This document shows positions 34,740-45,234 of a DNA stretch of 64,000 bases, piece after piece. This DNA comes from Valencia hispanica. Taxonomy: Eukaryota > Chordata > Actinopteri > Cyprinodontiformes > Valenciidae. Position 1 is the stretch's first letter; the number at the start of each line of letters is the position of its first letter. Below the pieces are notes generated by a model. It saw nothing but the letters and a program-made list of their open reading frames with translations, did not search any database and had not been told where the DNA came from. The stretch spans positions 7,501-71,500 of the forward strand of contig OY747704.1 of assembly GCA_963556495.2 (NCBI GenBank), in the 5' to 3' direction. The translations under genes and the position numbers were made by a program.

Positions 34740-36730
34740 GAACGCCTTCTTCAAGTCCACAAAACACATGTAGACCGGTTGGGTGAACTCCCACACACCC
34801 TCCAGGACCCTGCTGAAGTTGTAGAGCTGGTCCAGTGTTCCACGGCCAGGACGAAAACCACATCATTCCTCCTGAATCCAAGGTTCGACTATCTGTCGGA
34901 CCCTCCACTCCGGAACCCCTGAATAGGCCTTACCAGGGAGCCTCAGAAGAGGGATCCCCCTGTAGTTGGAACACACTCTGTGGTGCCCCTTTTTAAACAG
35001 GGGTGCCCCTTTTTAAACAGGGGCACCACCACCCCGGTCTGGCAATCCAAGGGAAATGCCCCCGATGTCCATGCAATATTGCAGAGCCGTGTTAACCAAC
35101 ACAGCCCCACAACAGCGTGAGCCTTGAGGAACTCCGGACAAATCTCATCCACCCCCGGAGCCTTGCCACTGAGGTGCTTTTTAACGACTTTGGTGACCTC
35201 ACCAACAGAGAGTGGAGAGCCAGACCCAAAGTCCCCAGACTCTGCTTTCAGATTGTAAGGCGTGCTGGTGGGATTGAGGTCTTCAAAATATTCCATCCAC
35301 TGACCCAAAGCGTCCCGTGTCGAGGTCAGCAGCACACCATCCCCACTGTAAACAGTCTTGGTGGCAGACAGCCCCCCCGAGACAACGAATTGTTGACCAG
35401 AATCGCTTCGAAGCCGCATGGAAGTCGTTCTCCATGGCCTCTCCAAATTCCTCCCACACCAGAGTTTTTGCCTCAGCGACCATCTAAGCCGCACTCCGCT
35501 TGGCCTGCTGGTACCTATCAACTGCTCCAGGGGTCCCACAGGCCACAAAGACCCAATTAAACTCCTTCTTAAGCGTGACAGCATCCCTTACCACCGGTTT
35601 TCACCAGTGAGTTCAAGGGTTGCCGCTGCGACAGGCACCGACCACCTTACGGCCACAGCTTCGGTCAGCTGCCTCGACAATGGGGGCATGGAACATGGCC
35701 CACTCGGACTCAATGTCCCCCGCCTCCCCCCGGACATGTTTCAAAGTTCTGCCGAACGTGTGAGTTGAAGCTCCTTCTGACAGGAGACTCTGCCAGACGT
35801 TCCCAGCAGACCCGCACAACACATTTGGGCCTTCCAGGTCTTTCCGGCATCCTCCCCCACCATCAGAGCCGACTCACCACCAAGTACTGGTCAGTGGACA
35901 GCTCAGCCCCGCTCTTCACCCGAGTATCCAAAACATGCAGCCGCAGATCAGATGGAACGACAACCAAGTTGATCATTGAACTGTGGCCTAGTGTGTCCTG
36001 GTGCCAAGTGCACATATGGACACACTTATGCTTGAACATGGTGTTCATTATGGACAATACATGACGAGCACAGAAGTCCAATAACAAAACACTGCTCGGT
36101 TGTTCAGATTGACGGGGCCATTCCGCCCAAACACAGGTCTCACTGTCATTTCCCACGTGAACGTTGAAGTCCTTCAGCAGAACTGGGGAGTCCCGGGAGG
36201 AGGTTACCCTCTCGTTCACTGCGATAAACCCCAACATACAGGCACCGAGATGGAGGGCAACAAGTATGCCCACCCCAGCTCAGCGCCTCTCAGCGGGGGC
36301 AACTCCAGAGTGAAGGAGAGTCCAACCACTCTCGAGGAGACGGGTTCCAGAGCCAGAGCCGTGCACCGAGGAGAGTCTGACGATGCCCAGTCGAAACCTC
36401 GCAACCTCGCACACCAGATCTGGCTCCTTCCCCACCAGAGAGGTGACTGACGTTCCACGTCCCAAGAGCCAGCTTCTGCACCCGAGGATCGGACCGCCAA
36501 GGTCCCCGCTTTTCGGCCACCACCCATCCTACATTGCACCCGACCCCTATGGCCCCTCCCACAGGTACTGAGCTAATGGGAAGGGGGGCCCATGTTACCT
36601 CTTTGGGCTGAGCCCGACCGGGCCCCATGGGTAAAGGCCTGGCCACCAGGCGCTCGCCAACGTGCCCCACCTCCAGGCCTGGCTCCAGAAGGGGGGCCTC
36701 GTGATCCGCGTTCGGTACTCATCATAGGGG
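34740..36730 (-). mobile_element. RTE/Rex3-like LINE copy R2, 3'-truncated and frameshifted
   Basis: On the minus strand it runs from the 5' region (36730) through the N-terminal endonuclease piece LALGTWNVSHLSGGE (about 36560), [18 protein letters not shown] (about 36175), the DSEWAMF and APGVDEICPEFLKAHAVVGLCWL region (35584-34943), to the start of the RT domain. It stops inside the RT at 34740. It has the endonuclease N-terminus that copy R3 lacks. Numerous frameshifts. A missing 3' end is unusual for a LINE insertion and points to a later rearrangement. Confidence 0.8.
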
Positions 36731-36844
36731 CAGGAACAGACAATCAAAGTTATAACGCTCATGCTTTCTGTCAGATAATAGAGTGAACTAGAAGGTATGA
36801 ATTAGGCTTTACTGCTTCAGGACCTGAATGACTTAGCGTAATTA

Positions 36845-36950
36845 ATGGAACCTTACGCTTGTGTTGTGCAGCAGGACAAAGACCCATTTTATACCAGTAA
36901 GTACACCTCTGAATTGCACAAAAAAATCAAAACTAAGTGGTCAGATGCTT
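36845..36950 (+). pseudogene. Tc1-like transposase scrap
   Basis: The frame VVQQDKDPFYTSKYTSELHKKIK resembles the QQDNDPKHTSK.. block around the second catalytic Asp of Tc1 transposases. Nothing else of the element is visible. Confidence 0.45.
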
Positions 36951-37274
36951 TTTTAATCACACTGTACATTCCAAAGGAGACTGTAGACAGAGCTGCACGA
37001 GCAAAGAAGGATGGATTATTAACCTTGATAATAACATATAGTCTAATTCAAGACATGCTAGTCTGCATGAACATCTCACAACACACAGACGTGTGCCACT
37101 AATGCTGCACTGAATGCTACGAGTCCACATGTTGCAAGGCTACAAATAAAACCTTGCAGTTCATTCAGCAATCTCTAGTATTCAACAAGCACTTCCTCTC
37201 AACTACACCATCTAGTATCAGTTGAAAGGTACTTTTAGAAAGGGATGTTTGTAGAGTTCCCAGTTCAGTTTGTC

Positions 37275-37395
37275 TTTACATTCAAATTCAAACATACTTT
37301 ATTAATCCCAGAGGCAAATTAAGTGTTGTTGTAGCTCATATAACTAATTCTTTAAGGAGTTGTTGTAGATAATGATGGCTGTGGGCATGCACAAC
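37275..37395 (-). repeat. Dispersed retroelement 3' tail
   Basis: Carries TTCAAATTCAAACATACTTTATTAATCCC..AGGCAAATTAAGTG and TAATTCTTTAAGGAGTTG, shared with 59655-59760. The A-rich tail on the minus strand suggests a LINE or SINE 3' end. Confidence 0.6.
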
Positions 37396-39312
37396 TGTTG
37401 GGGTCAGAATCTTTGTTTAGTTGTTTGCTTTCCAGACCCAGACCTGCTTTCCTCTACTGATTCAGATGCATAGACACAATTCTCCAGGTCTTAGCAGCAG
37501 GGTGTGAATTGCTCCCTGTTTGTAATAATGGAAACAAAACTGATCCTAAAAGCTGCAGCAATTAGTCCTCCAGTACAGAGCTGTCCTGCCATTTACCACA
37601 TCAGTCGAGAGAAGCACTAAACTGGGACAACGTGTTACCATAAAACCGTAAGCACAAAGCTAGCATGCAGTTGAAACAAGGTGTTGAGTAGGGTGAGCTG
37701 TAAATCTGTTAACAGCTGAATGCTAAATACTCAAAACACATGTGTTTGTTCTGAGAGGAATTATGGACAGATATGTCAGAAAACGGAGGGTGTGCCCATC
37801 TGCAAATCAGTAAGTTCCAAACTTGTTACCCTTCAACAACTCCATAACTCCACCCACAAAGTAAAAAAAACTGTCTTACCACTTCACTCTTTGCTTCAGA
37901 TTTGTGTTGCACTGCTGGGAAAAGTCAATTGCGCAATTACTTGGAAGTGTGGAGAGAACGGAAGCATCATGCTTCACATTTACCTCAACTAAGAACACAG
38001 CTTTCCTAGCTTCCAGTAAATGAGGTTTACAGAGGACAAAAAAATGCTCCCTCACTGCCAGGACACAAATATTTTACACATTATTGGTCCAAGTCGCTTA
38101 ATAAACATTCATTCGTTTCTCAACACTCCCTAACCCTTTCCCAACCAAGCGTACCAACGGAGACGAGCAACACATCTTGTCTATCATATCTGGTTTTGCG
38201 ATTTCTTTAAAAATAAAATCAGACAAACGCGCCTGTAACTTGGGTGTAGAAAAGCCCAGGCTCTTACAAACACACTGTTACCCATCAACCACTATGAGTA
38301 AAGATGAAACCAGCAGAATGGAATCAGGATGATAGTCTTATCTTTTGTTGGTGGGATAAAGTGTTTCCTGATTAGACCCAGGCATTTTCCATCAGTTTTT
38401 ATTTTTCACAAGATAAGACACAAACTCATGTTTGGCCTTGGGTATTTTAAGGCATAATAATAGTTGCCGTTTTCTCCTTGAACTGAAACCTAACTCTTCT
38501 GAAAGAGAAAATCTCCTGGCAGGGACTTAAGCAGTTTTGCTTGTGTCAGGGTGGTGGTCATAATAAAGTCATATTGAGCTCAGGGCAAAATTTGAAACGA
38601 TCTGATGTAATGTGATCCTGCCCCCCACCCCCACCCATTTGGTCAAAACAGTGTATTGACCTCCGCATGACAGCAAATATGTCTGTGTATCTTCACTTGT
38701 CAGCTGGTTAGAGGGCTTATTACAAGCAAGAAAAACAACATTTGTCTTTGCCCGACATGAAACAAGCCAACAATGTGCCCCCCACCCTCCTTCTGGCAAA
38801 TGAGGACACACATAGAAAAAGGCAAGTCCCATCACCGCAACATAAACACCAAAGCAGTTCGTTAAACAAATGTAACCTTAAACTCCTCTTGAGAACCAGT
38901 GGAAAGTCTGGTTCCAATGTGCATCCAACCCATGTTTGCTCAGCATGGCACCAGGGTTTCAAACTGACAACTTACAGCTCTGCCAGCAAAAACATGAAAA
39001 AGCTTGTGTATCCTGTGTTCATCACTCAAATATTGTGCAAGTCCCTCTAGCTGCAATCCAGTTGATGTTTTCCATTGACCACAGGGCTCATGGTGCATAA
39101 GAGAGAGCTCTACCGCTTTAGCTTGCTTGTACATACTGTATGCATTTCTTCATGTGTTTTCCATGATGAGGGTGTTTGCATGAAAACTACTTCGGAGCAT
39201 TACTTTTCCCCACGTCTCTCACTTTTGCGCTTCCTGCTATAGTGCCCCCGAAAGCCGATAGCCAGAATAAAAAATAAAAAATAAAATAAAAATCAATAAA
39301 TTAGCTACATCA
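37396..39312. other. Intron 2 sequence without recognised features
   Basis: No domains or inverted ends recognised. Reading frames of 80-102 codons here have no recognisable similarity and overlap one another on opposite strands. Confidence 0.5.
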
Positions 39313-39375
39313 TTGTATAGGATGCAGGGTCCAAGGCGTTTGAAAAAAGTAGTGGCTTGTAGTTCGAAAATTACG
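39313..39375 (+). repeat. Short dispersed repeat, copy 1
   Basis: TTGTATAGGATGCAGGGTCC followed by AARGCRT and AAAGTAG is shared with 47932-47998. Probably ends of a larger repeat that I cannot delimit. Confidence 0.55.
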
Positions 39376-39780
39376 GTAGTAATTTTTTTCAATCAATTTA
39401 TAAAGCGCCTTTTATACACAGATTGCAACTCAACGTGCTTTACAGATTAAAATGACCCCATATAAACCACATTCCCATCCCTCCCACACAGCTGTAAAAG
39501 CATGATCACATTTATACACCCTCCCTCCAACCCCCATGCGCACACACAATCAAGAGCAACAATAATAAGGACATTTGGCCGAGTACAGAAATGCCATCAA
39601 AGGAGCCATCTGCGCCGGCAGCAGCACATCAACAGCAGCAGCCAAGAACCTGACACAGGCCGCCAGAGGAGGCAAGGCCGAGACCCACACCTCCACCCAA
39701 GTGCTTCCTGCAGAGCACCCAGGCAGCCACAGCCTGGGTGAATGTGAATGTGACCACCTAAGGTCCTGTAAAACGTGTTA
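39376..39780 (-). repeat. Probable SINE/LINE-derived repeat with 3' tail
   Basis: Begins AATCAATTTATAAAGCGCCTTTTA, a retroelement 3'-tail motif common in fish when read on the minus strand, and continues through a GC-richer body (39590-39740) unlike its surroundings. Family not identified. Confidence 0.45.
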
Positions 39781-39851
39781 TTTCAGGTGAATATATCTGT
39801 ACCATGAAATAAATACTGAAGATTTGATTTTGTTTAGTTTGTATGTTCTGT

Positions 39852-40027
39852 CCAACCAAAGGTGGTAAAAGTCAGGCTTGGTTCAACCATTTAATAAACA
39901 CTCAAAACTTTCTAATTACAAATAGATATTAATATAAGGCCAACCAAAGGTGGTAAAAGTCAGGCTTGGTTCAACCATTTTTTAACCCCTCAAAATTTTC
40001 CAATTACAAATAGATATTAATATAAGG
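39852..40027 (+). repeat. 88-bp direct tandem duplication
   Basis: CCAACCAAAGGTGGTAAAAG through ATATTAATATAAGG occurs twice in direct succession (39852-39939 and 39940-40027) with only a few differences. It is therefore a fairly recent local duplication. Confidence 0.9.
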
Positions 40028-40460
40028 CTTAAACTTATATTTTGAATACTAGTAATTTAGGTAGTATAATGACATAAACCCCTTGTTTGTAGAAAAGTGA
40101 AACAAAAATTCTTAGAGTGGAGGTAGGCTAACCGCTATAAGTCTTTTTTCCACTGAGCGGAACAGTGCAGCTCGGTCCAGTCTGCTGTTGCCTAATTCTG
40201 ACTTTTCATGGAAGTGTTTCCACTGCCTACTGAACTCTCCTTGAGCAGGTGGTTTACCTTGAACGCTTGCATGGCGTCATACTGGAGGGACGAGGAAGTG
40301 GGTGACGAGCGAAAAACACAGAAGAAAAGGAGGAAGAAACAACAACAATGGAGTCCATCCAGCTGCTCATGGTTGTCTTTCTAGCTTTTTGTTTTTGTTT
40401 TTCTTTACACAAATATGACCACTGTGTTTAGTAAAAGGCTCCGTGCGGAACAGAGGACCA

Positions 40461-41750
40461 GTGTGTAATTCAATTTCAATTCAATTCAATTCAATTCAAT
40501 TCAATTCAGTTTATTTATATAGCGCCAATTCACAACAGATGTCATCTCAAGGCACTTAACAAGAAGTCATTTCAATACAATTATACAAACATTCCAATCA
40601 GTTAAAAAGTTTCCTATTTAAGGAATCCCAGCAGATTGCGTCAGTCATTGGCGTGAGGTTGGGCAGATTTGAACCAGGCTCAGTAGGAGCGGCCATCTAG
40701 GGCATTGCAGCCAAGCAGGATACCAGACCAGGTGTATCTTCGATGGGGAGAAAAACACTGAGAGAAAACAAAGTTAACAGTCGTGAACCAGATCATCAAT
40801 TTCTGAAGGGTTAGAGATAGAATTGCTGCCATCCACTGTGTTACTCTGAGACACTGAGGAAAGTAAGAATGGTACAGATTCTTTAAAAATTGTTACAGCA
40901 TTGTCTGATAAAGTTCTACTATAATGAAATTTTCTTTCAGATTTAAGATGGTCAGTTAAAGTAAATTCAAAAGTTATCAAGAAGTGGTCAGACAGGACCG
41001 GGTTATGTGGGTGGACTGTTATTTCCTCACACTCAATACCGTATGTCAGTACAAGGTCCAAAGTGTGTTTACCTGAGTGGGTCGATCCCTGTACTTTTTG
41101 AGTAAAGCCAATTGAGTCTAAAATAGCATTAAAGGCTGCATTTAGGCTATCACTTTCAGTATCCACATGAATATTGAAGTCCCCCACTATAATAACCCTA
41201 TCAGTATTTAATACTAAATCAGATAAAAAATTTGAGATCTGATCCAAGAATTGAGAGTAAGGGCCTGGTGGACGATACAAAACCACAAACAAAAATGGTC
41301 TTAATGTTTTGCAACTTGGATGAGGAAAATTAAGGGTTAGATGCTCAAAAGAACTGTAGCTATCAATTGGTCTGGGACTAATTAGTAAATCAGAACGGAA
41401 AATGGCTGCAACTCCTCCTCCTCGCCCAGTATTTCTAGGAATGTGAAAATTTAAATGACTGGAAGGAGTTGACTCATTTATACTGACATAATCCTCCTGC
41501 TGCAACCAGGTTTCTGTGAGACAAAGGAAATCAATGTGATTATCACAAATCAAGTCATTTACTAACAAAGTCTTTGAGGAGAGAGATCTTATGTTTAATA
41601 AACCACATTTAATAGTAATGATGTCGCTGGGGTAAAGTTTAAACTTACTGTAGTGTTTGAGTTCACCCAATCAAAGGACTGTGTTATGTGATGCCAGCAG
41701 CTTCACCCTAATCGTATCAGACCATTGTCCTGGGACCTACACTTGAAGGG
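40461..41750 (-). mobile_element. Endonuclease-only LINE derivative
   Basis: The 3' end is marked by a TTCAA repeat (40468-40508) and TTTATTTATATAGCGCCAATTC on +. The 5' side starts near the endonuclease. The reverse transcriptase is absent: the endonuclease frame is followed directly by the 3' untranslated end. A fragment with the same 3' end lies at 48425-48552. The right boundary is approximate. Confidence 0.7.
40774..41670 (-). CDS. LINE AP-endonuclease domain, intact frame without RT
   Basis: 298 residues. Apurinic-type endonuclease motifs are in order: [12 protein letters not shown] (about residue 22, the N of the first motif present), LCLTETWL (E near 53), [18 protein letters not shown] (about 163), HTLDLVLT and SDHFLITFE (about 233; D and H present). 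In L2/Rex1-group LINEs this domain is the first half of ORF2 and nicks target DNA; here the frame stops after about 65 further residues with no RT. The open frame despite heavy decay of nearby LINEs suggests a young copy. The product alone is not expected to retrotranspose. The upstream start is uncertain. Confidence 0.7.
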   Translation of the reverse strand: MGELKHYSKFKLYPSDIITIKCGLLNIRSLSSKTLLVNDLICDNHIDFLCLTETWLQQEDYVSINESTPSSHLNFHIPRNTGRGGGVAAIFRSDLLISPRPIDSYSSFEHLTLNFPHPSCKTLRPFLFVVLYRPPGPYSQFLDQISNFLSDLVLNTDRVIIVGDFNIHVDTESDSLNAAFNAILDSIGFTQKVQGSTHSGKHTLDLVLTYGIECEEITVHPHNPVLSDHFLITFEFTLTDHLKSERKFHYSRTLSDNAVTIFKESVPFLLSSVSQSNTVDGSNSISNPSEIDDLVHDC

Positions 41751-41846
41751 GGACCATTAATGGACCGGTACGGGCCTGCTGTATGGGTCACTTTTACAAT
41801 GGAAACAGACAAGAAGGTGGACCGGACCGCTCAGTGGAAACGAGAC

Positions 41847-42445
41847 ATTAGATCCCTTATTTTAGCTGATTTAAACCATTTAAATAAATTCCTACTGAAA
41901 ATGTTCACATATATGCAACACAATACTGTGTTGTTTGGTGTTAATTATCTACACTTTTACAAAGGACTGTTGTTAAGATGTATGTTTCTCAGCAGAACAA
42001 TTTTCCTGTTATTTTGATAAGTAACACTGGTCCAGTATGTATCAATCAGCCTCATTAGCTGGTTGTCTGCCAGAATAAGTTTGAAGCAACAAGACCCAGG
42101 CAACTAAAAAAATGACAACCTGAGGGAATGCAAAAGTCTTCACCCCTTTGTAAGAAATAGAATACACTGAGGAGTCACGGTTCATCATTCCAAACCATAC
42201 AGTCAACTGGCTCAACAGATTTTCTGCTTCAGAGACCTTCAGAGAGATTGTTTTTTAAATTCATCTATTAAATGTTGAGTAAATATTTTTTTCTGGTAGA
42301 ATATGACAGGTATTTAATGACATGATGTACTCTCAACCTTCCTTATAATTTCTAGACATCTTTTTGCATGTTTCCACAGGTATTTTGGGCCATTTATCTT
42401 TTGTGATGAGGTCCAAATCTTTGAGCTTGGAAAGCCTCCTTTCCA
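41847..42445. other. Intron 2 sequence, no confident feature
   Basis: Holds text reminiscent of fish interspersed repeats (GGGAATGCAAAAGTCTTCACCC at 42127), but no ends or coding blocks that can be supported. Confidence 0.4.
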
Positions 42446-42506
42446 TACATATATATACACACATTATACATATATATACACACATTATATATATATATAT
42501 ATATAT
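42446..42506 (+). repeat. (AT)n/(ATAC)n microsatellite
   Basis: Simple TA-rich repeat immediately left of the hAT element at 42507. It may be the insertion target, because similar repeat lies on the far side. Confidence 0.85.
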
Positions 42507-45153
42507 TAGGGCTGGGCACTTAAACGCGTTATTATCGCGTTAACACGTTGACCCCTTATCGCCGTTAATTAAATTAACGTGCGTTAAAATTAAAATGACT
42601 GTTTGATGCACGCTAGTACATTTTCTTTCATAAACTCTAATTAGGGCACAGTCTTTAACTCACCTCAGGCAGAGTGACATGATGATCAATACTATGTTTG
42701 AAAAGCGTCATCATGCACCTAAACCAATTAAAGCATTAGGGCGGACCCGGACTGCTGCAGCGGGTGCACCTGAACTAGAACCGACTGATGGGGAAAGCAA
42801 GATGGATAAAAGCAAAGTTTTGCATGGACATTTTCATTTTAAACCTCTTCCGGGTGGCGGATTTGATAGGACCAAAGTTATTTGTGACCACTGCAAAGGT
42901 GAAATGTCTTATCATCGGAGTAATTCCAGTCTGAAGTATAATTTAAATGCTATACACGGTGTTGATGCTAGCAAATCACCAGCCGAATTAAACAGTGCAG
43001 GGAGGCTTCGACAGACTACGTTGGATGCATCGTGTGGAAGAAGTATAGATAAACACAAACAAGACAAGCTAACAAAGGCTATTGCGAAGTGGGTGGCTAG
43101 AAACTGCAGGCCAATTAGTGTTGTGGAAGATGTCGGGCTGAGGAACGTTCTTAGGATTGCAACTAATGACAGCGCATACGAGCTTCCCTCCAGACGTACC
43201 ATTACAAGAAAAATACACGAGTTGTATGAAAACGAGAGGACCCCAAAGGCGACCACGTTACAACATGCACCAACTGTTGCTCTCACTGGAGACTACTGGA
43301 CATCACTTGGTAACCATAATTACCTCGGAGTTACCGTTCACTTTATTGATGAACAGTGGGAGCTGCATTCACATGCCCTGACGGTAATGAAAACAGAGGA
43401 GCGACATTTTGCTGAAACGTGCGTGGAACATTTTTTCTATGTCGCAGAGCAGTGGAACGTTTCAGATAAAGTTAGACACAGATAGTGCTAGAAATATGAT
43501 CGCTGCTGCAAGACATCTGCCTTTTAAACATGTCCCCTGCGTCGCGCACAGTCTGCAGCGTTCCATCTCTGTATCTTTGCAGAACAGTGCTTTTAATAAT
43601 GTTCTGGCCAAATGCAGAAAAGTTGTGGGCCACTTTAAACACAGTCCAGCAAATGCTGCAGAATTAGAACAAAAACAACAAAAACATGGACAAAAGAAGG
43701 AGTCGCTTATACAGGACATTCCAACCAGATGGAATTCAACCTTGGACATGATAAAAAGCATCCGCAGAAATGAGCAACCACTGAGGGATGTCCTCGCTAC
43801 ACACAACACCAAGATTGCCATGCCATCTACAGCTGAAATGGACAAACTGCAGAAGCTGGAAACGCTGCTGGAGCCCTGCAGATATGTGACCGAACTTCTG
43901 GGCGGAGAAAACTTTAAAGTTTCATGCTCTGTGGTTCTGCCAGCTTTTTGCCATCTTTCGAGGGTGATGGAAAGCTCAGATGATGATCCTGCTTACATGG
44001 TCAAATTCAGGTCTACATTCAGAACAGATCTGGAGACGCGCAAGAAAAATGCCAACATTGCACATCTGAAGATCGCCACCGCCTTGGACCCAAGATTCAA
44101 GGACCTCAAGTGTATACCCAGACCTGAGAGAGAAGAGGTGTGGGCATCAGTCACCAACTTACTCAACGAACAGAGGGTTGTTGCTGAGCAACCTGTGAAA
44201 GTAACAACATCCCAGCCACCAAAGAAAATGTTACTCCTGTTGGCTGCTTCATCAGAATCAGATTCTGAACAGGAGGAAGACTCAGTTGAGGACAGTTTGC
44301 GTCAATACAGAGCAGAGCCCACCATCAGCACAGAAGCCTGTCCATTAGAGTGGTGGTCCAAACATGCATGCTCACACAGTAGGCTAGCCACGATTGCACA
44401 GAGGTATTTGTCCACACCTGCAACATCTGTGCCCTGTGAAAGGTTGTTTTCTGTTGCTGGTCACATTGTACAGAAGAAGAGGGTTTCTTTGTCATCTGAA
44501 AACGTAAATAACCTTGTGTGTCTCAGCAACTGGCTTGGTGCTAAAGAGTAAGATAATGTTAGGTTGAAGGAATGGATGAGTGCAGTTTATTTTTTTGTCA
44601 CTGTAAATATTCAGCCTACATCACAGTTTTTTTGTTGTTGTTTTTTTGAGTTTAAAAAAAAAAAAAGTAAAAACATGGATATCACAGACTAAAAAGTCAG
44701 AATTCAGATTTTTTTTCTTTCCCAGAATTCTTTTTTTTTGTCTTCAGTGGCCCTAATACTGTACCATGCAAAGTGAATCCTAGTTGTGAACTTTTTTTGA
44801 GGGGTCAATCAATTCCCCTCTAACAGGAATACTTGTTACTGAACATAGGCTGTTTATGCTGTTCCCTGATGAAAGTGGAAAAAAAAATGTTGTTACCTGT
44901 TCAGGAAAAAAGAAAACTGATTGTTAAATTTTAACTTCTTGTTACTCGGAAGATGCCTGTTAAAAAGCACTGACTGTTGCTCTAGATGCTAAGGCAAACT
45001 TGGGTTTTTTTTGTTTTTTTTTACAGCAAATAACTTTTATAATAAAAGTTTGCAATTAACTACTTTGGAATTCATTACTGAATTTTGCTCGTAACAATGC
45101 GATTAATCACAGACATTTATGCGATTAAAATTTTTAATCTATGCCCAGCACTA
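42507..45153 (+). mobile_element. Second hAT transposon (2647 bp)
   Basis: The left end TAGGGCTGGGCACTTAA has an inverted counterpart at the right end (TAGTGCTGGGCATAGAT on the other strand). Sub-terminal GCGATTAA/TTAACGC-type repeats lie near both ends. Flanks ATATATAT and ATAAATAT could be the 8-bp duplication with one difference, but simple repeats on both sides prevent proof. It is a different family from the hAT at 23764-26496. Confidence 0.85.
42679..44551 (+). pseudogene. ZBED/hAT transposase with one frameshift
   Basis: The first part (42679-43485) has a BED zinc finger (VICDHC..H..IH, about residues 68-95), a GDYWTSLGNHNYLGVTVHF block and ERHFAETCVEHF. The frame then breaks near 43470. 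The second part (to 44551) has DSARNM, CVAHSLQRSIS, DIPTRWNSTLDM, and a complete C-terminal dimerisation domain (CPLEWWSKH..RYLSTPATSVPCERLFS..NNLVCLSNWL). Apart from the single +1 shift the gene looks whole, so decay is recent. It would act in the nucleus on its own element ends. A programmed shift or an intron is less likely. Confidence 0.85.
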
Positions 45154-45155
45154 AT

Positions 45156-45234
45156 AAATATATATATACATACATACATACATACATACATACATACATA
45201 CATACATACATACATACATACATACACATACATA
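45156..45234 (+). repeat. (TACA)n microsatellite
   Basis: About 15 copies of CATA/TACA between the hAT right end and the next transposon; the terminal TA served as the Tc1 target. Confidence 0.9.

Larger units (their letters stand above)
40141..41846. mobile_element. Non-autonomous DNA transposon (MITE) hosting a LINE
   Basis: The left end GTCTTTTTTCCACTGAGCGG is matched on the opposite strand of the right end by GTCTCGTTTCCACTGAGCGG. Without the inner LINE the element is only a few hundred bp long. PIF/Harbinger is possible but not shown by the sequence. Confidence 0.65.

Noticed and set aside
35117..35560. 147-codon plus-strand frame
   Set aside because: Antisense shadow of the RTE LINE copy R2; the same holds for frames at 36100-36450 and 62062-63535.
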